Below, piece by piece: positions 16,553 to 24,173 of a DNA stretch of 45,236 nucleotides; positions within the stretch are counted from its first letter, which is position 1; every line of letters starts with the position of its first letter. The DNA lies in NCBI GenBank assembly GCA_023256615.1, contig JAGDXO010000004.1, forward strand, positions 2,488 to 47,723, read 5' to 3'. The notes under the pieces were generated by a model. It was not told the origin of the DNA and ran no database searches. It saw nothing but the letters and a program-made list of their open reading frames with translations. A program made the translations under genes and the position numbers. Source of the stretch: Thermoplasmata archaeon. GTDB lineage: Archaea > Thermoplasmatota > Thermoplasmata > Thermoplasmatales > GCA-001856825.

Positions 16553-17523
16553 TGCTTCATCATCTTTTCCTTTGCAATAAGCATGATGTCATTTAGAACT
16601 GCAGCGGCAGATTCTACAGGCCCATCATGATCTACATTAAGAGAGAGACTATCAAAAATATCTGTCTTAAAGTTTATTGACATAGGAGCCTCTATCCCAT
16701 TTTTCTTGCCATTAATTCCATCCACATGGATATAACCTATCCGTATTCCTGACTCATTTATCTCACTAAATAACCTGTTTCCGGGTACAAGACCTTCCTT
16801 GATATTTTTGAACTGGACATCCTTCATGGAAATTGAAGAGCCAAAGACCCTCCTGTGTAAAATTATAGATTTTCTTGCTGAATCAATACCCTCAATATCA
16901 TCCCTGTAATTTTTTTCAGCTAAACCAATCTTAATGGCCTGATCAATTGCTGCTTCCCTGCTCATTCCTTCTCCCATTTTTGACGCGATGAAAGAGCTTG
17001 TTGCATTGAAAAATCCACTAATTGATATGATGCTCGCAGGTTGAATCGAATAGTCCATAAGACTGAAAACAGGTATTGACCCGCATACCGTGGCTTCGTA
17101 CCTCATTTTTCTCCCATATTCCTTTATCTTCTCAAACATGTTGATTCCAGTTGTAAGGACGCCTTTATTTGCTGTTACGACATCTTTCTCATTTTCCATC
17201 GCTGCAGTAACATGATCTAAACCCGGAGAGCCATCGAGGGTGCTCTGAGTCAGTTCTACAACTAAATCGGAGTCTATATCTTTTATTGCCTTGAGAGCAC
17301 TCATCTTTTCAAATGATTCGATCTCTTTCAGTCCACCTGATTCTTTTGCTTGAATTATTCTAAGTAAAGGCATACCATCGGTAATAACCGTTCCACTCGT
17401 GTCACTAACTGATACAATTTCAATCTTTTCTCCTAATTTTGATTTAATGAGACCATTTTTTTGATTGATAGTCTTTAGGAGATTCTTTCCTATCCCTCCC
17501 AACCCTATAACCTGTACTTTCAT
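16549..17523 (-). CDS. hom: homoserine dehydrogenase
   Basis: 324 residues, the short form without a C-terminal ACT domain. It reduces aspartate semialdehyde to homoserine with NAD(P)H on the path to threonine and methionine. Evidence: N-terminal VIGLGGIGKNLLKTI Rossmann motif, VVTANKGVLTT with the conserved NADP-site Lys, SISGFFNATSSFIASKM, and the C-terminal part of the catalytic signature, GLAEKNYRDDIEGIDSARK. It is first in a two-gene unit with the CPBP protease (4-nt overlap). TTAAATATAG about 20-25 nt before the ATG is a good TATA box for a leaderless message. Lack of an ACT domain suggests no threonine feedback through this protein itself. Confidence 0.93.
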   Translation of the reverse strand: MKVQVIGLGGIGKNLLKTINQKNGLIKSKLGEKIEIVSVSDTSGTVITDGMPLLRIIQAKESGGLKEIESFEKMSALKAIKDIDSDLVVELTQSTLDGSPGLDHVTAAMENEKDVVTANKGVLTTGINMFEKIKEYGRKMRYEATVCGSIPVFSLMDYSIQPASIISISGFFNATSSFIASKMGEGMSREAAIDQAIKIGLAEKNYRDDIEGIDSARKSIILHRRVFGSSISMKDVQFKNIKEGLVPGNRLFSEINESGIRIGYIHVDGINGKKNGIEAPMSINFKTDIFDSLSLNVDHDGPVESAAAVLNDIMLIAKEKMMKQ

Positions 17524-17595
17524 CTTTACTATATTTAATCAAGGTAAATTAGTTTTTCATAAAATTTTCATAATATAATAAGAATTAAATAATTA

Positions 17596-17632
17596 AATTT
17601 TAGATTATAATTATATTTTAAAATCTAAAATT
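17596..17632. promoter_or_regulatory. 11-bp perfect inverted repeat upstream of a TPR gene
   Basis: AATTTTAGATT (17596-17606) and AATCTAAAATT (17622-17632) are perfect inverted arms separated by 15 nt that include the TATA-like TTATATTTTAA. The element ends 20 nt before the ATG at 17653 in the intergenic region shared with hom. It could be an operator covering the TATA box or a 5' hairpin. The DNA is very AT-rich, which lowers the significance. Confidence 0.45.
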
Positions 17633-17652
17633 GTCATAAAAACAGCAATAAT

Positions 17653-18354
17653 ATGCAAATGTTTAAATTCTTGAATAATAATGTGAAGATTGTGACTGAT
17701 GAAAGAGTGCTTCCATCGTTGGCTAGAAGTAATGATGAATATATGGCAGCATCAGAATTACTAGATGAAGGATTGCTTGAGGAAGCAGAGAAACATGCAA
17801 GGAAATCACTAGAGATTAAAGAAAGTATTGAAGCTCTCATTTTACTTATTGAAATACTAGAGAAGCAGGGAAAGGATTCTTCTGAATTCCAGAAGAAACT
17901 TATAGAATCATACCCTGCAAATCCTGAAACTTACAGAAGATTATTCCTTTCAAATTTTGATAAGAACAAGGATGATGCTCTCTCATATATCAATAGGGCA
18001 ATTACAATAATGAGGAAGGGTATTTATTATTACGAAAAGAGCAGGTTGCTGATCTCAATGGAAAGAGACATTGAAGCGCTGGCATCAATAGACCAGGCAA
18101 TCAAACTTGAAAACAGGAATGCTATGTTTTGGAATATGAGGGGTACCATTCTGATGAAGCTGGGAAGATTTGGAGATGCAAAGGAATCAGAGGATGTAGC
18201 TTTAAAACTTGATCCGAGGGATAGAGACGCCCTTCTGAACCTTGCTAAAATATACATTTCTGTGGGGGATAAAGATAAGGCCAGAGAAACATTAATGAAA
18301 ATTGAAGTGAGAGATCAGGAAGTTAATGATCTCCTTAACAGAACGCTATCTTAG
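17653..18354 (+). CDS. TPR-repeat protein, 233 aa
   Basis: A soluble protein made almost entirely of tetratricopeptide repeats from about residue 25 on. Clear units include ALASIDQAIKLENRNAMFWN, MRGTILMKLGRFGDAKE, SEDVALKLDPRDRDALL and LAKIYISVGDKDKARETL. The first 25 residues (FLNNNVKIVTDERVLPSLAR) are not TPR. Such proteins act as assembly scaffolds; nothing identifies a partner. It is monocistronic, with an inverted repeat on its promoter, and overlaps the 3' end of apgM tail to tail by 4 nt. It resembles the TPR protein at 4214-4750 only in general repeat type. Confidence 0.82.
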   Translation: MQMFKFLNNNVKIVTDERVLPSLARSNDEYMAASELLDEGLLEEAEKHARKSLEIKESIEALILLIEILEKQGKDSSEFQKKLIESYPANPETYRRLFLSNFDKNKDDALSYINRAITIMRKGIYYYEKSRLLISMERDIEALASIDQAIKLENRNAMFWNMRGTILMKLGRFGDAKESEDVALKLDPRDRDALLNLAKIYISVGDKDKARETLMKIEVRDQEVNDLLNRTLS

Positions 18355-19568
18355 GCACCGAATTTTTCTGCCATATTTGCAGAGCTGAGAAGTAAGTTCA
18401 TAAGATCGTTCCCTCTGAGTCTTAATGTTCCTCCACGCACGCTCATTTCATTAAAATTCTCAATACCATCTCTTCTTGAACCTTTATAGTGAATAAATAT
18501 TGGGACAGGATCTGATGAGTGTTCTTTGAGACTGGCTGGAGTTGAATGGTCTCCAGTAAATGCTATAACTAAGCTGTCCTTTTCATTCATCAATACTTCT
18601 CCAATTGCCCTGTCTATTTTTTCAATGAATTCCTTTTTTTTCATTCCGTTGCCATCATGACCTGCTATGTCCGTGCCCTTTATGTTAACTAAAATAAAAT
18701 CAACTTCCTTTAATCCCTCCACTGCCGCCTTGAGTTTAGCTACAACATTTGTGTCCGTAGATCCTGTCACCCCCGATGGTGTAAAATTTTTCATTCCTGC
18801 CAGTCTGCATATCCCGGCTACGAGTGATACGGCAGCTATATAACCCCCTTTTATCCCGTGTTTAATTTCAAAATTTGGTAGCTCTGGAACAACTCCTCCA
18901 CCCCTGAATAAAATGGCATTTGCTTCAGGCATAGATTTTTCTCTTTTTTCTCTGTTGACTTCATGCTCATTTAATATTTTTCTTGACCTATCATAGAATT
19001 CATTTAATATTCTTGCCGTCTTTTCACCTTTTTTGCTCAATGGTACAACTTTCGGCACGGCCACATTTTCTTCATGTGGATCGTTATCAGAAACTTCGGG
19101 GGACAGGCCCTCCCCTCTTAGAACTAAAGCGGCCCTGTGTTCTATTCCCTCCTTAAAGAAAATATCTGTGTCCTCTATCTTCATATTCAGGGATTTTGCA
19201 AGCAAGTCTGTACCGCTCCTGATCCTACCGGCCCTTCTGTCCCTTACAATATTATTACCGTCAACTGTTGCAAAATTTGCTCTGAATGCAATATCTCCGG
19301 GTTCCAGTTTTAATCCGCTTCCTAGAGCTTCAAATGGACCTCTTCCTGTATAATATTTATATGCATCATAACCAAGATAAGTAAGATGCGAAGTATCAGA
19401 CCCGGGAATTATACCCGGAGCTATTGGATCTATGAGTCCTGTAATGCCGTTCTTTGCAAGATAATCAATGTTAGGCTTTATTGCTGCTTCTAGAGGGGTC
19501 TTACCTCCTAAAACTGGAGAGGGTCTATCGCCCAATCCATCGGCAATAATTAATAAAACTTTCATCAT
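18351..19568 (-). CDS. apgM: archaeal-type 2,3-bisphosphoglycerate-independent phosphoglycerate mutase
   Basis: Interconverts 3- and 2-phosphoglycerate in glycolysis/gluconeogenesis; alkaline-phosphatase superfamily with two metal ions. About 405 residues, normal for ApgM. Evidence: IADGLGDRPSPVLGGKTPLEAA at the N-terminus (first metal Asp), PGSDTSHLTYLGYD with the nucleophilic Ser, VNIKGTDIAGHDG, and AFTGDHSTPASLKEHSSDPVP with metal-binding Asp/His residues. An in-frame ATG at 19580 is open, but a TATA box (CTTATATA, minus strand, 19588-19595) would then be too close. A start at 19568 or 19565 (double ATG before AAAGTTTTA) lies 23-26 nt from it and fits the family N-terminus. Confidence 0.94.
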   Translation of the reverse strand: MMKVLLIIADGLGDRPSPVLGGKTPLEAAIKPNIDYLAKNGITGLIDPIAPGIIPGSDTSHLTYLGYDAYKYYTGRGPFEALGSGLKLEPGDIAFRANFATVDGNNIVRDRRAGRIRSGTDLLAKSLNMKIEDTDIFFKEGIEHRAALVLRGEGLSPEVSDNDPHEENVAVPKVVPLSKKGEKTARILNEFYDRSRKILNEHEVNREKREKSMPEANAILFRGGGVVPELPNFEIKHGIKGGYIAAVSLVAGICRLAGMKNFTPSGVTGSTDTNVVAKLKAAVEGLKEVDFILVNIKGTDIAGHDGNGMKKKEFIEKIDRAIGEVLMNEKDSLVIAFTGDHSTPASLKEHSSDPVPIFIHYKGSRRDGIENFNEMSVRGGTLRLRGNDLMNLLLSSANMAEKFGA

Positions 19569-19587
19569 TTGTAATATCATTTACAAT

Positions 19588-19595
19588 ATATAAGT
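19588..19595 (-). promoter_or_regulatory. TATA box of apgM
   Basis: CTTATATA on the minus strand, 23-26 nt upstream of the double ATG at 19568/19565. It lies only a few bases beyond the 3' end of the DUF92 gene, so apgM can be transcribed on its own although it follows that gene on the same strand. It is also the reason for rejecting the ATG at 19580. Confidence 0.6.
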
Positions 19596-19597
19596 TG

Positions 19598-20326
19598 TTA
19601 TAAGAATATTATCATTCCAATGACAGTGGAGAAAAGTGATGCATAGAAATTTACAGAATATTTATCCAAAATTCCTCTATTCTCAAGTGTTTCTCCGAGA
19701 ACTGAGTCAAAAAGGGATCCTGCAAATCCAAGAAAACCAGTAATTACTATATAATATATTAGCTGGTTAAGTTGTAACGACAAAATTATTCCAAGTAGGA
19801 GAAAAGAAAGTAATGAAAAAATCAGTGAGAAGAGTAGCGAGGTTATGGTCCCTAGAACTGATATCCCTCCATTTATTCCAGTTTCGGCTGGCTTCAGTGT
19901 AAGAATCATATAGGTATTTTCATCAAGTGCGCCTATTTCTGAGGCTGCCGTATCTGCTAGTATTGTAGCCAGAGCTATAACATATAGAGCAAAAACATAG
20001 ATAGGGTTTACAGAAGAAATATTCAGTACGGAAACACCTGCAGCTACAAGGCCAGCAGCAAGGACATTCTTTGCCTTTCTCTCTCCCTTCAACCCTTCCT
20101 GAAGACTCTTTTTTTTCTTCTTTTCAAAACCTGCCAGCGTTGAAATATATGAAAACCCTAAAAAAAGAAATAATATCACAAAATAAAGAGCACCACCAAA
20201 TATTATTACTATACTGCCTATTATTGATGCTGCAATTGCTCCTCTGTTGCTGAAAGCTTTGATTTTTGTTCCCAGAAAATAAAGTCCGGGAATAACTATC
20301 AATAATAGTAGATTATATAGATCCAT
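19598..20326 (-). CDS. DUF92 (TIGR00297-type) integral membrane protein
   Basis: 242 residues with about six or seven membrane segments. The DUF92 signature is readable: FSNRGAIAASIIG, GERKAKNVLAAGLVAAG, ADTAASEIGAL, a GINGGISVLGT element and GFAGSLFDSVLGETLENRG. Plant and cyanobacterial relatives (VTE6) are phytyl-phosphate kinases, and related CTP-dependent polyprenol kinases share the fold, so a role in isoprenoid phosphate salvage for ether lipids or quinones is plausible but not shown. The ATG at 20326 has a strong TATA box, TTATATATAAA, centred 27 nt upstream. It precedes apgM on the same strand, which has its own TATA box. Confidence 0.85.
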   Translation of the reverse strand: MDLYNLLLLIVIPGLYFLGTKIKAFSNRGAIAASIIGSIVIIFGGALYFVILFLFLGFSYISTLAGFEKKKKKSLQEGLKGERKAKNVLAAGLVAAGVSVLNISSVNPIYVFALYVIALATILADTAASEIGALDENTYMILTLKPAETGINGGISVLGTITSLLFSLIFSLLSFLLLGIILSLQLNQLIYYIVITGFLGFAGSLFDSVLGETLENRGILDKYSVNFYASLFSTVIGMIIFL

Positions 20327-20347
20327 TTAACTGTGTCATACTACCAA

Positions 20348-20358
20348 TTTATATATAA
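20348..20358 (-). promoter_or_regulatory. strong TATA box of the DUF92 gene
   Basis: TTATATATAAA on the minus strand, centred 27 nt before the ATG at 20326, next to A-rich BRE-like bases. It is one of the clearest archaeal promoters in the window and predicts a leaderless mRNA. Confidence 0.6.
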
Positions 20359-20453
20359 TTTCCTGATAAAACTTTATTATTTATTATAAATAAAATATAA
20401 TATTTTTTATGATCATATGCAAAGAGTTATTATGGATTTATTAATCAACGTTT

Positions 20454-21194
20454 ATGCCTGGTGAAGAAATAAGAAAGTGTTATACTCATGGATATTTTAG
20501 AGGTAATGCCTGCCCTATATGTGGAGAACCAGGCAAATTCGTACTTTCTGATGAAGAGGTTGATATCCTTGGACGTATTATAACAGGTATTCTCAGACAT
20601 AAACCAGACAGATACCATATTGAAATCAATGAAAAAGGATATGTGAATATAGACGAACTTGTTCAGGAGATTAGATACAATTATAGAAGATTTCATTTCG
20701 TAGGTCCATCTCACATTTATGCAATAGTGCTAACTGACTCCAAGGGGAGATATCAGCTAACCGATAATAGAAGATACCTGAGGGCCACTTATGGGCATAC
20801 TATAGAGGTAGATCTTTCTGATCTTCCAACGGACGATATTCCTGAAACTCTTTACTATCCAACTAATAATGAAGAGTTTGAAATCTTCAAGGAAAATGGG
20901 ATTCTTCCATCTGATAGGAGATGGATACACCTTTCAAGTGCAAAGGAAAAGGCGTATATTGCAGGTTTGCACCATTATGATGCTCCCCTCATCGTTCCAA
21001 TAAGTACATCTATACTGAGGGAGAAGGGTGAGAATCTTTATAGGGCTGGCCAAGGAGTTTATATATGCAAATTTGTTCCACCAGAGAGTATAGGGGCTCC
21101 AGAGGAATTCAAGGCGGAGCTCGATGAGGAAACTTTAAAGGAAATAAAGGTATCAAGGGAGAGAAAGGCATCTATGTTGGAAAAGGGCTGGTAG
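20454..21194 (+). CDS. kptA: RNA 2'-phosphotransferase Tpt1/KptA with N-terminal zinc finger
   Basis: 246 residues. KptA removes a 2'-phosphate from RNA, transferring it to NAD+ to give ADP-ribose 1'',2''-cyclic phosphate. It has the archaeal N-terminal zinc-binding module (C9, H12, C20, C23 in KCYTHG and ACPICG). The catalytic region shows LRHKPDRYHIEINEKG (Arg-His pair), RRYLRATYGHTIEVD and DRRWIHLS. The family motif LYHGT reads LYYPT here, losing the motif histidine. Archaea do not ligate tRNA by the 2'-phosphate route, so the physiological substrate is unclear; capped or ADP-ribosylated RNA ends are one idea for the family. The stop codon lies inside the start of the tRNA-Ala gene, so the message runs into the tRNA. 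Confidence 0.92.
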   Translation: MPGEEIRKCYTHGYFRGNACPICGEPGKFVLSDEEVDILGRIITGILRHKPDRYHIEINEKGYVNIDELVQEIRYNYRRFHFVGPSHIYAIVLTDSKGRYQLTDNRRYLRATYGHTIEVDLSDLPTDDIPETLYYPTNNEEFEIFKENGILPSDRRWIHLSSAKEKAYIAGLHHYDAPLIVPISTSILREKGENLYRAGQGVYICKFVPPESIGAPEEFKAELDEETLKEIKVSRERKASMLEKGW

Positions 21195-21256
21195 ATCAGC
21201 GGAAGATCGCCTGCTTTGCAAGCAGGAGGCCCGGGGTTCGAATCCCCGCCAGTCCA
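21185..21256 (+). tRNA. tRNA-Ala (UGC)
   Basis: 72 nt without an encoded CCA. Acceptor GGGCTGG pairs with CCAGTCC and contains G3:U70, the alanine identity pair. The D-stem is GATC/GATC, the anticodon stem CCTGC/GCAGG with loop TTTGCAA (anticodon TGC), and the T-arm CGGGG-TTCGAAT-CCCCG; discriminator A. The first 10 nt (21185-21194) overlap the last codons and stop of kptA. Confidence 0.97.
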
Positions 21257-21345
21257 TATTCTGTTATCTATTTGCTCCATTCATTATTTTAATTATTTGA
21301 AAAATTTCATATCTTTCTTAATGATCAGAGATATCAGTTGAAAAG

Positions 21346-21429
21346 CCGGGGTAGCCTAGTCCGGCCAAGGCGATAGATTCGAGATCTATTGCTCGAGAGA
21401 GCTCGGGAGTTCAAATCTCCCCCCCGGCG
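21346..21429 (+). tRNA. tRNA-Ser (CGA)
   Basis: 84 nt with the long class II variable arm expected for serine. Acceptor GCCGGGG pairs with CCCCGGC, discriminator G (serine-typical). The anticodon stem ATAGA/TCTAT encloses loop TTCGAGA, anticodon CGA. The variable arm is GCTCGAGAGAGC-like, and the T-arm is GGGAG-TTCAAAT-CTCCC. No intron; no encoded CCA. Confidence 0.97.
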
Positions 21430-21637
21430 CTATTAAGCCAAATTCTCGTTCAATGTAGCTTTAAAAATTTTAAATATTCCTGCACTATTACCTCCTACAA
21501 GCAAGATATCAACTAAAGTCCAGTAAGATAAATAAATGATACTCATGAATTCAGAACAAAAGGATCCCTTTGGCATCAGTGGTTCAGGTAAAAGGAAAAT
21601 GTACTTTTACTAGGAGGGTATCGGGAAATACTCTGAT

Positions 21638-21710
21638 GCCACCGTAGCTCAGTCGGTAGAGCGGCTGACTTGTAATCAGCAGGTCGGGAGTTCAATTCTC
21701 CCCGGTGGCT
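21638..21710 (+). tRNA. tRNA-Thr (UGU)
   Basis: 73 nt. Acceptor GCCACCG pairs with CGGTGGC, discriminator T. The D-arm is AGCTCAGTCGGTAGAGC, the anticodon stem GCTGA/TCAGC has loop CTTGTAA (anticodon TGT), and the T-arm is GGGAG-TTCAATT-CTCCC. No intron. Its first bases take part in a 9-bp inverted repeat with 21571-21579 upstream. It is followed by a T-rich stretch (TTTAATCTTTTT) suitable for termination. Confidence 0.97.
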
Positions 21711-21895
21711 TTAATCTTTTTCAAGTTCTTATTTTCAGATTCTAAAGCAGACAAAATCATTGTGTTTAAAATAAAATTAGTAAGATTACACCTGCATCTA
21801 ATTTCAAAATAGTCTATACCGATAACAATAATATTCTTGGATGTTTAAATACTATATAGAAAAGGGTATAAAGCAATTAAAATTATTAAGATTCG

Positions 21896-23305
21896 TCACT
21901 TTGTAATGGTCTCTGCCCCCATTTCTATATTTCTTTCAATTTTTATTTCTTTCAGTTTACCCTTTTTCTTATATATAATCCCAAGACTGACTAAAGTCCA
22001 GATTATAAAGGCTAAACTGCCTATAATTACCGGCTGGCTAATAGATATGAAGGTTGATCCTAGAATGAATATGAAAATAATTACTGAAATTAAGCTCAGC
22101 AATATACTCTTAAAATCGTAATTTCCATTAAATCTTTTATTTATTGATGGGTATGATGAGTTTATTATTATGTGAACAAAGAGAGTTCCTAAAGTGGCCC
22201 CAATCGCAGTCATTATAAAGGCAGTAAATCCTCCAAGTAGAAAATTACCTGCTATTGCAATTAATGCGGATGTTAGTGTCACTGCAGCGGCAGATAAAAA
22301 GGGAGTTTTGAATTTATTATGAACCTCTGATAGCTTACTTGGGAGCACAGCATCCCTTCCCATTGTCATTAAAACTCTTGATGTTCCATTGACCATTACC
22401 ACTAAACCTGTCAATAAGCTGTTTATAAAAAGGATTGTAATAACCACTGCTGCACCAATACCCATATAACCTCCTATTATAGTAATGCCAGGTACCAGGC
22501 TTTGAGCATATCCATACATTCTGTCAGGGCCATATGCGACCGTGAACACGTAGGCAGAAAAAACAAAGAATACTCCTAGAATTAAAATCGAAGCAATTAT
22601 TGATTTACTGATAATTTGTTTAGGCTGCTTTGATTCTTCTCCTAATGGAGTAGAAGCCCCAAAACCAGCAAACGCAGTATACATTAACAGAACACCCATA
22701 ACTACCCCAGTTATTCCGCTTGATGAGTATTTCAGTGTGAAAACATCTACATTATTAAGGGATGGATGAGATAAAATAATGTACAGTCCCATGATTGTTA
22801 CTGTAAGGATTTCCACTAATGCCATTACCATGGTGTAACGTGTTGAGATTTTAATTCCTGCTGTTGATATTATGAACCCGTATGCAAGAGCCACTATTAT
22901 TAGTGGGGTTGTAAATATTATTGGAATATCGATATTGAAAACATAGGATAATATTGCTGGTATGAAAACACCTATACTCAGAGCCATAAAGGCGATGGCC
23001 ATTATCTGGTAGAAAATATAAATCAATCCAGTCAGTAAACCTATAGATGGCCCATGACCATTCTTAACATATTCGTAATAACCTCCTGCACCTGATACTT
23101 TTAAGGAAATCCTGCTGATTATGTAACCATTTAGCATAACCACAAAAAAAGCGATCAGTGCAGTCAAAGGCAGAGCGCCCAATGCAAATGAAGCTGCTCC
23201 TGTAAGTGTCGCTACAGCAGCACCTGCAGGGGCTGCTCCTGCAACCCCCTGCATAAGACCTTCTTTTAAACCTATGGCATTTTTAATAAGTTTTGACTCG
23301 CTCAT
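21896..23305 (-). CDS. APC-superfamily amino acid/amine permease
   Basis: 469 residues, about 12 hydrophobic segments, and no recognisable soluble domain. The N-terminus (IGLKEGLMQGVAGAAPAGAAV) carries the helix-1 GxG-like break of APC transporters, followed by SGAGGYYEYVKNGHGP, a typical helix 2-3 motif. Family: proton- or sodium-coupled uptake of amino acids or polyamines; the substrate is not readable. The ATG at 23305 follows a Shine-Dalgarno-like GGGGTGA by about 7 nt, so unlike many first genes here it appears to have a leadered mRNA. Upstream lies a 319-nt region shared with the divergent flavin reductase, containing TTACA repeats. No amino acid metabolism gene adjoins it. Confidence 0.9.
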   Translation of the reverse strand: MSESKLIKNAIGLKEGLMQGVAGAAPAGAAVATLTGAASFALGALPLTALIAFFVVMLNGYIISRISLKVSGAGGYYEYVKNGHGPSIGLLTGLIYIFYQIMAIAFMALSIGVFIPAILSYVFNIDIPIIFTTPLIIVALAYGFIISTAGIKISTRYTMVMALVEILTVTIMGLYIILSHPSLNNVDVFTLKYSSSGITGVVMGVLLMYTAFAGFGASTPLGEESKQPKQIISKSIIASILILGVFFVFSAYVFTVAYGPDRMYGYAQSLVPGITIIGGYMGIGAAVVITILFINSLLTGLVVMVNGTSRVLMTMGRDAVLPSKLSEVHNKFKTPFLSAAAVTLTSALIAIAGNFLLGGFTAFIMTAIGATLGTLFVHIIINSSYPSINKRFNGNYDFKSILLSLISVIIFIFILGSTFISISQPVIIGSLAFIIWTLVSLGIIYKKKGKLKEIKIERNIEMGAETITK

Positions 23306-23624
23306 TTTAGTTCACCCCACGTTTGAAATTCCATTCTTGACTGCCTCTCTTCTAATAATTTTATGTTTATATAATATCCATAATGCTATTTTTATCACAT
23401 CAGTGTAATTACATTTAATATAAATATTTTCTTAAATCACTTGTCACAAAGTTATTATTTATGTAGCAGCAATAAAATGGAGAATAACAAATCTCTACTT
23501 GAGGGGTATTTTCATAAGTGGCAAATACTTTAAATTAAAAAAAGTAAACTATTTTTCTGAAATCAGATTACAGTGATTTATCTTAAATGGCAAGCATTAA
23601 GTATATTAAAATAATCAGGTTACA
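23306..23624. promoter_or_regulatory. divergent intergenic region with TTACA repeats
   Basis: 319 nt without a credible gene (only an 18-codon ATG frame near 23478). It holds a Shine-Dalgarno site for the permease and a TATA-like GTATATTA (23601-23608) about 20 nt before the flavin reductase ATG. It also has a perfect 10-bp palindrome TGTAATTACA (23404-23413) and a direct repeat: AATCAGATTACA (23561-23572) and AATCAGGTTACA (23613-23624), 52 nt apart, the second abutting the ATG. AAATCA/TGATTT arms flank the first copy (23560-23579). The repeats look like regulator sites. Confidence 0.45.
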
Positions 23625-24173
23625 ATGAAAGAAATTAAATTAATAGGAGTGAACGGGAGTATCAGAAAGGATTCATATAACAGGCTTTTACTTCAGAATA
23701 TTGGTTTTCTTCTGCCCGATAACGTTAAGATGGAAATTATTGAAATAAAGGATGTACCGATCTACAATCCTGATGATGAAAACAAACTTCCCACTATAGT
23801 CAGGGATTATAAGGAGAAAATAAGAAAGAGTGATGCAGTTATAATTGCAACGCCAGAATATAACTTTTCTTTTCCTGGAATCTTGAAAAATGCCCTTGAC
23901 TGGTTCACGAGACCTCCGAATGATAATGTACTCCAGCATAAAATAGCCGGTATAGTCAGCGCATCGAGTGGAATGTTGGGAGGGTCGAGAGCACAGTATC
24001 AGTTAAGACAAGTCCTTCTTTACTCTGAAATGGATGTTTTATCAAAACCGGAAATATTTATCAGTTTTGCGGATAAAAAATTTAGTCCTGAAGGGAGAAT
24101 TATAGATGAAACATCACTAGGACTGATAAATGCTTTCATTTCTAATCTTGTTAATAAAATAAATAAGATTTAA
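23625..24173 (+). CDS. NAD(P)H-dependent FMN reductase family protein
   Basis: 182 residues with the flavodoxin-like FMN_red fold. Evidence: phosphate-binding GVNGSIRKDSYNRLLL at the N-terminus, ATPEYNFSFPGILKNALDWF (the family's YNxSxPGxLKNAIDW signature) and SASSGMLGGSRAQYQLRQVL. Members reduce flavins, quinones, chromate or azo compounds using NAD(P)H and usually form dimers or tetramers in the cytoplasm. An oxidative or quinone stress role is likely, but the substrate is not indicated. The ATG at 23625 lies about 20 nt from a TATA-like element and immediately follows one of the TTACA repeats, suggesting regulation. It overlaps the convergent epimerase gene by 4 nt. Confidence 0.93.
   Translation: MKEIKLIGVNGSIRKDSYNRLLLQNIGFLLPDNVKMEIIEIKDVPIYNPDDENKLPTIVRDYKEKIRKSDAVIIATPEYNFSFPGILKNALDWFTRPPNDNVLQHKIAGIVSASSGMLGGSRAQYQLRQVLLYSEMDVLSKPEIFISFADKKFSPEGRIIDETSLGLINAFISNLVNKINKI

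Noticed and set aside
21547-21615. 22-codon ATG frame between tRNA-Ser and tRNA-Thr
   Set aside because: No ribosome site or clear promoter, no recognisable composition; part of the stretch is better explained by the inverted repeat with tRNA-Thr.
21185-21710. tRNA cluster as an integration (attachment) site
   Set aside because: No integrase gene and no direct repeat of a tRNA 3' end was seen nearby; the flanking genes are housekeeping.
23478-23534. 18-codon ATG frame in the permease/flavin reductase intergenic region
   Set aside because: Too short, no promoter or ribosome site, AT-rich chance frame.
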